Assembly: GCF_019565505.1 (NCBI RefSeq)
Contig: NZ_CP067378.1
Coordinates: 2,852,001-2,916,000, forward strand
DNA length: 64,000 nucleotides
Source: Flavobacterium davisii
Lineage (GTDB): Bacteria > Bacteroidota > Bacteroidia > Flavobacteriales > Flavobacteriaceae
Direction: 5' to 3'
Shown: positions 57,566-64,000 of the stretch, piece after piece
How positions within the stretch are numbered: position 1 is the stretch's first letter
Layout: every line of letters starts with the position of its first letter
Notes under the pieces: model-generated
What the model saw: the letters and a program-made list of their open reading frames with translations, nothing else
The model's database searches: none
What the model was told of the DNA's origin: nothing
Program-made: the position numbers and the translations under genes

Positions 57566-57979
57566 TTAATTTTTTTTCTTACCGTTTTTAAAACGAACAG
57601 GTTCAAAAACAGGGTTTGAATTTTTAATTTTCTTTTGAGGAAAAGATTGTTTATTTGTGGGATTAAATTCTTTGTCAGATTTTTTTTCTTTCTTTTCCGA
57701 TTGAGTTTTTTTGATATTTTGTTTGTTTAGATTAAGTACATCTAAAGGGTTTTTAGGAGTTTCTTTATTTCCTCTTAAATAAAGAATTAAGCCATTTAAA
57801 AAATTACGAAGTATTTGATCACCACATTCCATGTATTTAGGATGGTCTTCATTACGGAAAATATTACCCAATTCCCCTTTAGAAATCCTAAAATCTACTA
57901 ATTCAAGAATTTCTACGATTTGATCATCTCTAAGTTGTAGTGCAACTCTCAATTTTTTAAAAATATCGTTATTTGTCAT
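57566..57979 (-). CDS. DUF1456 family protein (YehS-like)
   Basis: 137 residues. The tandem DUF1456 repeat is complete: MTNNDIFKKLRVALQLRDDQ and DFRISKGELGNIFRNEDHPKY, YMECGDQILRNFLNGLI. A basic, Lys-rich tail (~50 residues, KKTQSEKKEKKSDKEFNP) follows. It is cytoplasmic. E. coli YehS has the same fold; its function is unknown. Confidence 0.88.
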   Translation of the reverse strand: MTNNDIFKKLRVALQLRDDQIVEILELVDFRISKGELGNIFRNEDHPKYMECGDQILRNFLNGLILYLRGNKETPKNPLDVLNLNKQNIKKTQSEKKEKKSDKEFNPTNKQSFPQKKIKNSNPVFEPVRFKNGKKKN

Positions 57980-58275
57980 GCCATTTAATTTTTGTCAAAG
58001 ATAAGGTTTTAATCTTACATGAGAAGTCTAACCCAAATTACACCTTAGAAATTTATTTCAGATAAAAATGATTTAGGAACTAAAATAATAGAACATTTTT
58101 GTTCTCACTATAGTAAAGTTATGTTTGCTGTAAAAGTTTCTGTGCATTTGTATATTGTTTTATCCTTTTCTTTATTATCATAAGATGATTAACTAATTTG
58201 AGAGAATTCATATTGTCACACTGTTTTTGTATATTCTATGCAAAAATTATAGATTTGTTGGCAAAAAAAATAAAG

Positions 58276-58677
58276 ATGAATAGCCAGAGAGAAAAGATTA
58301 ATTTATTGCAAGAAATGATTGAATTTGCAGTTGTAGATGGAGAATTACACGATAAAGAATATGATTTTCTTTGGATAGTAGCACAAGAGTTGGAGATAGA
58401 TAAAGCTACTTTTTTAGAATTATTTAAGTTGAAAGGATTAAAACAGGTTGTGAAAGATGAATTTCAACGTATTTTACAATTTTATAGATTGGCTTTATTG
58501 ATGCACTGTGACGGTATCTTACATAATAGGGAAAAGGAAAGAATATATGAGATAGGAATAAATATGGGGTTGAATCCGAGTGCGATGAAAAGAGTACTTT
58601 ATCTTATGGGAAAATCACCTAATCAAATATTAGAAGCAAGTGTGGTTATAGAGGCTTTTCAGGAACAGTTAAATTAA
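58276..58677 (+). CDS. TerB-like helical protein
   Basis: 133 residues from ATG 58276 (MNSQREKINLLQEMIEFAVV); an upstream frame extension from 58198 is not supported. DGELHDKEYDFLWIVAQELEID and MHCDGILHNREKERI are the two Asp-Gly-x-Leu-type helical repeats of TerB-like domains. TerB-like proteins often have acidic metal-binding helices. No tellurite genes are nearby except the distant TerC protein, so a resistance role is not implied. Confidence 0.7.
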   Translation: MNSQREKINLLQEMIEFAVVDGELHDKEYDFLWIVAQELEIDKATFLELFKLKGLKQVVKDEFQRILQFYRLALLMHCDGILHNREKERIYEIGINMGLNPSAMKRVLYLMGKSPNQILEASVVIEAFQEQLN

Positions 58678-58795
58678 AAAAATAACCCAAAAAAGAAGAA
58701 ATTTACATTAATCCTATCTTCATAAAAAAGGAATTATATTCGATTTACGAGGATTTTAGAAGTAAAAAATATCTTTTTTGGGTTGTTTATAAAAA

Positions 58796-60270
58796 TTATA
58801 CTTTTTCTATTTTTTTGTTCTCATCACAACTAAATAAGTGATCGCGTTTGATTAGTTCAGCGATACCTTTAGGAAGCATTTCTTCCCAGCCGGAGCTTAC
58901 CGCATCCGATCATTTTCAAAACCTCACGAGAAAATATTTTCAAATGTGATTTGTCAAAATCTGTGATGTCAATTACTTTTCCGTTGTAAGCAAAGAATTT
59001 GTATAATTCTTTCATTCTAGGATGTACTTTAAGATTTTGAGAAGTAAGAATAGTGCCGTCTTCATCCTCCATAGGATATAGATATACTTTCATATCGCGA
59101 TAGAATAATTTGCCAAAGGCTTCTAGAATTCCACCGCTTAAATGGCGATAGTATTTTTCATCAAAAATATCAATTAAGTTGTTAACTCCCATGGCAAGTC
59201 CCATGCGTTCTTTGGTGTAGTTCGAGAAATACTCTACAACTTTGTAATATTCTTGAAAATTAGAGATTAAAACGGTTTGTCCTAAAGAGCAAAGTAGTTC
59301 AGCACGGTCTAAGAAATCTTTTTCGTCAATTTCACCATCAGAACGTAAGTTAGATAAAGTAATTTCAAATACTACAAGGGTATTTTCTTCTTTAACCTTG
59401 TTTTCTTGAAGGAACATTTGTAGTGATTTTTCATACATATCCATGTTAACTTTTGTAACAGGGCGAAAACTGCCTCTAAGAGCTAAAATGTTTTTTTTTG
59501 TATAAAATTTGGGCAGGTAATACGTTTTTAGCATTAGGGTCAAACATAACGGCATCTGTCATGCCATTACGTACTAATTGTAGACTCATTAGGCGGTTGT
59601 CTACTTCTTTAAAACGAGGACCAGAAAAGTTTACAGTATCAATTTCTAATTGGTCTTTGTCTATATGATCATATAAATAACGTAACAAACGTTTGGGATC
59701 ATTGTATTTATAAAAGGCACCGTAAATTAAGTTTACACCTAGTTTGCCTAAAGTTTCTTGTTGTAGTTTTGCATCATTTTCTTTGAAACGAATGTGAAGA
59801 ATAATTTCGTTATAAGCTTCGTCTGGATCTAATTGAAAAATAATACCAACCCATCCGTGTCCTTTATATTGTTTAGCAAAATCTATAGTAGCTACAGTAT
59901 TAGCGTAGCTAAAAAATAATTTGTTGGGATGCTTTTCTCTTTTTAAACGCTGTTCAACTAATTCAATTTCATGTTGAAGCATTTTGCGTAAACGACTTTC
60001 TGTTACGTAACGCCCATCATCTTCTATACCATAAATAGCGTCACTAAAATCTTTGTCATAAGCACTCATTGCTTTAGCAATAGTACCAGAGGAAGCACCT
60101 GCTCTAAAGAAGTGTCTAACCGTTTCCTGTCCAGCACCTATTTCGGCAAAAGTACCATAGATGTTTTCATTTAAATTGATTCTTAGTGCTTTATCGCTTA
60201 TGGAAGGGATTTGTTCAATCTCTCTATCTCCTTTTAATCTAATTTCTTTTTGTAGATCTTTCATCTTCAT
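58796..60270 (-). CDS. Conserved cytoplasmic protein of unknown function, two frameshifts
   Basis: About 491 residues starting ATG 60270 (MKMKDLQKEIRLKGDREIEQ). It has ENIYGTFAEIGAGQETVRHF, NKLFFSYANTVATIDFAKQY, FSGPRFKEVDNRLMSLQLV and MGLAMGVNNLIDIFDEKYY, a very conserved Flavobacterial protein. From memory it is often labelled 'TonB-dependent receptor' in databases, yet it has no signal peptide, plug or barrel, so that name is wrong. One extra base in the T run 59491-59499 and an indel near 58890-58896 break it. Corrected it reads LYKKNILALRGSF and SGWEEMLPKGIAELIKRDHLF. Its role is unknown. Confidence 0.8.
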
Positions 60271-60349
60271 AATTAAATACTTTGCAAAGGTAGTAAAAGC
60301 CTTATTTTTTATCAAATAATATTTATTTTTGTAAAAAAAAGCATTTCTA

Positions 60350-61112
60350 TTGAAAATATATTTTTTAGGTACCGGAACCTCACAAGGTATTCCTGTTATA
60401 GGGAGTGATCATCCTGTTTGTTTAAGTGAGGATGTAAGAGATAAACGTTTACGTGTTTCTGTATGGATTCAATGGGATCATCACTCATTTATAATAGATT
60501 GTGGACCGGATTTTAGACAACAAATGCTTTCATCAAAATGCCCCAAAATTGATGCCATTTTTTTTACACATGAGCATGCGGATCATACAGCAGGTCTAGA
60601 CGACATACGTCCTTTTTCTTTAGACAAGGAAATATCCCTATTTATGCACATGAACGCGTTTTAAAAAATTTAGAAAAAAGATTTGACTATATCTTTGAAA
60701 CGATTGATAAATATCCGGGAGCTCCTAGTGTAGATAAATCACTTGTAGTTAATGGACAATTAGTAAATATTGATGATAAAAAAATAGAGCCTATAAGTGC
60801 TTGGCATGGAAATTTGCAAACTTTCGGTTATCGTTTTGATCGTTTTGCGTATTTAACAGATGTTAAAAGTATTGATGAAAAAGAGTTAAATAAACTTTTA
60901 GAATTAGAAGTTTTAGTAATTAATGCGTTGCGTGAAGAACCTCATGAAACACATTTTAATTTGGAAGAAGCATTGACATTAATAAAAAAAGTAAAGCCCA
61001 AGAAAGCTTATCTAACCCATATAAGCCATTTGTTTGGATTTCATGAAGAAATACAAAAAAATTACCAGATAATGTGTGGGTAGCTTATGATAATTTAGAA
61101 ATAACTATTTAA
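60350..61112 (+). CDS. MBL-fold metallohydrolase (PhnP-like), two frameshifts
   Basis: About 255 residues from TTG 60350 (MKIYFLGTGTSQGIPVIGSD, the usual N-terminus of this group). The zinc motif THEHADHTAGLDDIRP (HxHxDH), the AYLTDVKSI Asp and the C-terminal LTHISHLFGFHEE complete the active site. It is a phosphodiesterase-like hydrolase of the PhnP/RNase Z superfamily. Breaks are at about 60618-60622 (one T lost, PFSFRQGNIPIYAHERVL when corrected) and 61055-61061 (one A lost, QKKLPDNVWVAYDNLEITI). It is divergent from the conserved unknown gene. Confidence 0.87.
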
Positions 61113-61117
61113 TATAT

Positions 61118-61585
61118 ATGAGAAAATTACTTTTATACGGATTCATCTTTTCAGTTTTAATGAATATTTTTCAACTAATGTATGCTACTAAAAAATTTAA
61201 TCATGATAGCCAAACAACTGAAAAATATAAGAAAAAGATAAAAGATTCAATAGCCAAGATTGTTGCAGAAAAAGAAGAAGGAGATTATTTTTCATTAGTA
61301 CATAACGATAAGGCTAGGGATTATTTTGAGGATCAAGATATAGATCAATTAATGCCGAAAATAAAAGAACAATTAGTTGAAATGAATAATAATCCTAAAG
61401 GAAATCCATTAATTTCATACGAAGGAATGGTTATTAATAAAGTTCGCTTTTTAAATCATCGATGGATAATTGCTGATTTCACTGGTGAATCGGGTTGGGG
61501 AGAGCTTATTTTAAAATATTTTGTAGAACCAACAGGAAAAGTTTCTTTTGAACCAGCAGAAATTTTAATGTATCCAAATACCTAA
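61118..61585 (+). CDS. Hypothetical membrane-anchored protein
   Basis: 155 residues. One N-terminal hydrophobic segment (LLYGFIFSVLMNIFQLMYA) is followed by a charged linker (KYKKKIKDSIAKIVAEKEEG) and a soluble domain with GYEGMVINKV-like beta strands and DFTGESGWGELILKYFVEPTG. It starts 5 bp after the metallohydrolase stop, so they are co-transcribed. No known family is recognised. Confidence 0.7.
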   Translation: MRKLLLYGFIFSVLMNIFQLMYATKKFNHDSQTTEKYKKKIKDSIAKIVAEKEEGDYFSLVHNDKARDYFEDQDIDQLMPKIKEQLVEMNNNPKGNPLISYEGMVINKVRFLNHRWIIADFTGESGWGELILKYFVEPTGKVSFEPAEILMYPNT

Positions 61586-61705
61586 TGAAGAATTTATTTT
61601 AATAGCTTTTAGAGAGATAAAAAATAAATTATTGTATTTAATTCTTGGTTAATACATTTAGGAATGTACTATAAATTAAGGATTAAAACTTTCTTTTTTG
61701 AATTT

Positions 61706-61888
61706 AACCCAGATATCGCATTAGACTTCTTTTTGAAAAAAATGAATAAATTCAAGTGATTACAGAAAGTTATAGAAGAAGAAATAGAGAGTTATTTTGA
61801 TGACTAAGTGGGAGAGTACGTGCTTGAATGGTGAAAATAAAGTGAATGGATTTGCTTCGCCGATTTACTTCGTTCGAGTTTAATGCGT
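61706..61888. repeat. R1 repeat, full-size, interrupted in its right end by IS110 derivative
   Basis: Begins AACCCAGATATCGCATTAGA and includes GAGTACGTGCTTGAATGG and CTTCGTTCGAGTTTAATGCG. The outer ten bases of its right terminus (AATCTGGGTT) are displaced to 62267-62276, behind the IS110 derivative. The rebuilt copy is ~193 bp with inverted ends. Confidence 0.8.
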
Positions 61889-62266
61889 AATTTTATATAA
61901 CTGATTTTAAGCAATTGATAAACATTAAATTCTCTAATTTGATTTTCATTCTGTCCTATGGCTACAAAATGAGAACGTGATCCAACATCAATTCCTGCCG
62001 CATTGGGATTTACAATTTGCATTTTTTCGAAATTTTTCATAAATTTTCATTTTATCAAAATGCGAGGAAATAGAATATCTTTGCTAAAATTATTCTATAC
62101 GAGATAAGATGGTGTTTGATCATTGATTCTCTCAAAGGCTCCCATTTGGAAGCCTTTTTGCATTTTAGCCAAAATTTGGGAGGGGATAAATTCACCATTT
62201 TTTACATAGGCTTCGGTCGCAAATACAAGTTAGCTCTCATTTGTTAAAGAACACTACTTTTTTGAA
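61889..62266 (-). mobile_element. 378-bp IS110 derivative with truncated transposase
   Basis: On the minus strand: the left end TCAAAAAAGTAGTGTTCTTT, the hairpin region (CTTCCAAATGGGAGCC), CGTATAGAATAATTTTAGC, then the transposase start (62040) and its first ~42 codons up to REFNVYQ, after which it jumps to a right end ...TTATATAAAATT. It differs from the full copy by scattered substitutions, so it is an older relative, not a recent deletion of the same copy. Confidence 0.8.
61900..62040 (-). pseudogene. IS110 transposase N-terminal fragment
   Basis: Residues 1-42 match the full transposase with few changes (MKNFEKMQIVNPNAAGIDVG, D18 present). The frame then runs into right-end and R1 sequence and stops. 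E63 and the rest of the catalytic domain are missing, so it cannot act. Confidence 0.85.
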
Positions 62267-62333
62267 ATCTGGGTTAAATAATGAATATAGAAAACTCAAG
62301 TAAAAGACAAACAAAAGTGTTGAAAAGGATCAT

Positions 62334-62528
62334 TTATTGATCATACTGTGTCAAGTTTCTATACGTAAAATATAAATTTCGAGAAGCAGAAAATGACTTA
62401 TTAAATATAAAAACTATTTCTTTACAAATTTTACTTCTCGAAGAATGAAATAATTTGCACACTTCCAAAGGCATACTATCTACTAAAAGTAGTTTTTTTA
62501 AATCATTTAGTTTTGTTACCATCTTCAT
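62334..62528 (-). pseudogene. IS982-type transposase remnant
   Basis: A 64-codon fragment. LLLVDSMPLEVCKLFHSSRS followed by KICKE closely resembles the central DDE-domain stretch of IS982-family transposases as I remember them (ending ...FYGYKLH); here the end is scrambled (SFSASRNLYFTYRNLTQYDQ). Neither element ends nor the remaining ~230 residues are present. A decayed mobile-element scar next to the IS110 derivative. Confidence 0.6.
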
Positions 62529-63190
62529 TTTATTTGCTCAATAAAAGCAAATAATTTTTACTTTCTTTTATTTAAAAAATTCTTCGTTCTGTTTTAATTA
62601 GAATATGAAACTCTTTTGTATATCTAAATCAATGATAATTAGTATCTATTGAATTAATAAACTATATTGATTGATGGTTTTATTTATCTATTTTGGTTTT
62701 TCATTAATTAAATTATGAAATAGATGTTATTAGTTTGTTTTTTATTATTTTAGCTGTTTTTTTTTATAATTTGTTGTGAAAAAATGTTTTTAAAAATAAT
62801 TAACAAGTATTTGTCTTTTTTGTTTTTTAATAGTTAAAATAGTGTAATATGGGTGAAAAATAAAATAAATTATCTAGATAATTCATGTCTTTAAACGAAT
62901 TATCGTATTAAAAAGTAAGTCAAATTAAAAAATCATAATCTTACGATCATATATAATAGAGCGTATTGGTTATTTAAATTTTTAGTTGATTGTGGGTATT
63001 GTGGGGTATTCTTAACCTCATATAGAAGGTAAAAGCATTTATTGTAAATCAGTATGACTTTTAGTGATATCTTTTTAAAATTCTGAAAATAATTGATTTT
63101 TATATTTTAAAGAGATAATAGTTTAAATAGTATAATATGTGAAAGCATATTTTTAAAACCTTATTCTAAAATTTTTAAAAAAAATAATAT
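62529..63190. other. Very AT-rich leader region of the surface-protein gene
   Basis: About 660 bp, with no gene. A near-duplicate motif occurs twice: AATAGTTAAAATAGTGTAAT (62829-62848) and AATAGTTTAAATAGTATAAT (63119-63138), both followed by ATG-GTGAAA-like bases. It may be a duplicated promoter or a long untranslated leader. Confidence 0.45.
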
Positions 63191-64000
63191 ATGGTCGAAA
63201 AAATACCAAAAACATTTGGACATAAAGTTAGAAATTTAATTTTTCTAATGAGTTTTATTATGTCATTTTTTTTATCCGTTGAAAAATCATATTCGCAATG
63301 TGGGAATGGTTTTCAGCAAGGGGGCTTTTTGATGAATGTAAATAATAATATTTATTCTGTTAATATAAGAACAGGTAAATCTACTTTTATAACGACTAGT
63401 CCTTTTGTAAGCGGAGTAGGAACGGGAGGTCTGAATTCTTTTGCTACTGATGCGGCAAAAAGAATAATGTATTATGTCAATACTGCTAATTTAGCTTCTA
63501 ATACTACTTTGTATGCTTACAATATAGCGACTAATACACATGTTGTGGTATCGTCAAATGTCACAGTTCAAGGTATAACGCTGGGAACAGCCGGTGTAGG
63601 TTCTGGAGGAGCTGCTTTTGATGGGGGATTTTTGTATTTAGCGATAGAGCAATCTCTTACAGGTACACCTAATCCTGATACAGTAATCTATAAATGTACG
63701 ATGTCAGCTGATGGTTTGACATTAGTTAATGCTGTACCTGTAATTCAGATTGACGAAGCTGAATCTATGGGAGATTTTGCTATTATAGGAGATCTAATGG
63801 TTAGAACTTTTGGAGGTGAAGTTTTTGAGTATACAATACCAGCAACTTATGTCTTTGGTAGTAATACGGTATATACTTCTAAAGTATCAGGGAGTGGTAC
63901 TTATGTATCTCAAATAGCTCAAGATCATTTAAATAATTTATGGTTAGTTGGTGATAGAGTTAGACAATATTTTCCAAGTACTCATACTATTTCTAATACG
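63191..64000 (+). CDS. Secreted surface protein, N-terminal part (runs off the window)
   Basis: 270 codons, still open at the window end. A signal peptide (hydrophobic NLIFLMSFIMSFFLSVEKSY, cleavage after YSQ) leads into a Gly/Thr/Asn-rich repeat-like region, for example NIYSVNIRTGKSTFITTSPF, YYVNTANLASNTTLYAYNIA, GGAAFDGGFLYLAIEQSLT and MGDFAIIGDLMVRTFGGEVF. These look like successive beta-propeller or adhesin-type blades. The size and style suggest a large type IX-secreted adhesin, but the C-terminal sorting domain is not in the window. It has an exceptionally long AT-rich leader. Confidence 0.7.
   Translation, partial: MVEKIPKTFGHKVRNLIFLMSFIMSFFLSVEKSYSQCGNGFQQGGFLMNVNNNIYSVNIRTGKSTFITTSPFVSGVGTGGLNSFATDAAKRIMYYVNTANLASNTTLYAYNIATNTHVVVSSNVTVQGITLGTAGVGSGGAAFDGGFLYLAIEQSLTGTPNPDTVIYKCTMSADGLTLVNAVPVIQIDEAESMGDFAIIGDLMVRTFGGEVFEYTIPATYVFGSNTVYTSKVSGSGTYVSQIAQDHLNNLWLVGDRVRQYFPSTHTISNT

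Overview
The window is a piece of a low-GC (roughly 30%) Bacteroidota chromosome. Its gene content points to the family Flavobacteriaceae, probably Flavobacterium. Signs of this are OMP_b-brl_3-type outer-membrane proteins, DUF5606 and DUF2490 proteins, 'TAnnTTTG' promoter elements, weak Shine-Dalgarno sites, a Q(x)-ending signal peptide style, and IS110- and IS982-type insertion sequences. A species such as F. columnare would fit the base composition, but that is a guess.

Layout. 1-2150: end of a MATE exporter, a small acidic protein and a TerC-family membrane protein. 2202-3902: a full IS110-family insertion sequence sitting inside a dispersed repeat (called R1 here). 4297-9184: MeaB-type GTPase, a Crp/Fnr regulator with a perfect 20-bp palindrome at its 3' end, a GlcD-like FAD oxidase and an AlkB-like dioxygenase. 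9185-18770: gene-poor stretches carrying two repeat families (R1, about 175-195 bp with inverted termini; R2, a hairpin repeat). Between them lie an EamA transporter, a TPR/hybrid histidine kinase pair split by one in-frame stop, and an outer-membrane barrel protein. 18773-28085: two cold-shock proteins, HtpG, envelope lipoproteins (lipocalin-like, OmpA-like), an AraC regulator, an ABC ATPase, a TSUP permease and FabH. 28168-34690: a surface-polysaccharide/LPS cluster (glycosyltransferases, WaaP/Kdo-type kinase, GT87-like integral membrane protein, polysaccharide deacetylase). 34721-40588: housekeeping genes (dapD, ruvX, mqo, def, a DUF5606 protein, mazG). 40589-41098: repeats and a 189-bp transposase-less IS110 derivative. 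41099-49012: metallo-beta-lactamase-fold hydrolase, Crp-like regulator, DsbD, TilS, PabB and NDH-2. 49300-61585: DoxX, M1 peptidase, acyl-CoA carboxylase beta subunit, a DUF47/Pit phosphate transport pair behind a Pho-box-like repeat, and conserved proteins of unknown role. 61700-62530: R1, a second deleted IS110 copy and an IS982 remnant. 63191-end: start of a secreted surface protein.

Two things dominate the reading. First, about 31 frameshifts hit some 22 otherwise well-conserved genes. Most are one-base homopolymer errors, but a distinct subset sits at CCAGG sites read as CCGAGG, CCGGAGG or CCGG. This looks like an unpolished long-read assembly with a motif-specific basecalling error, so the genes are annotated as intact CDS with a note. 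Second, the three IS110-type elements all sit in the terminal motif of R1 (CCCAGATT^CCGCATTA or a variant). All keep the long non-coding left end, which contains a copy of the target half-site and a copy of the element's right-end sequence, as expected if it encodes an IS110-type bridge RNA. Two of the three have lost the transposase but kept this region.
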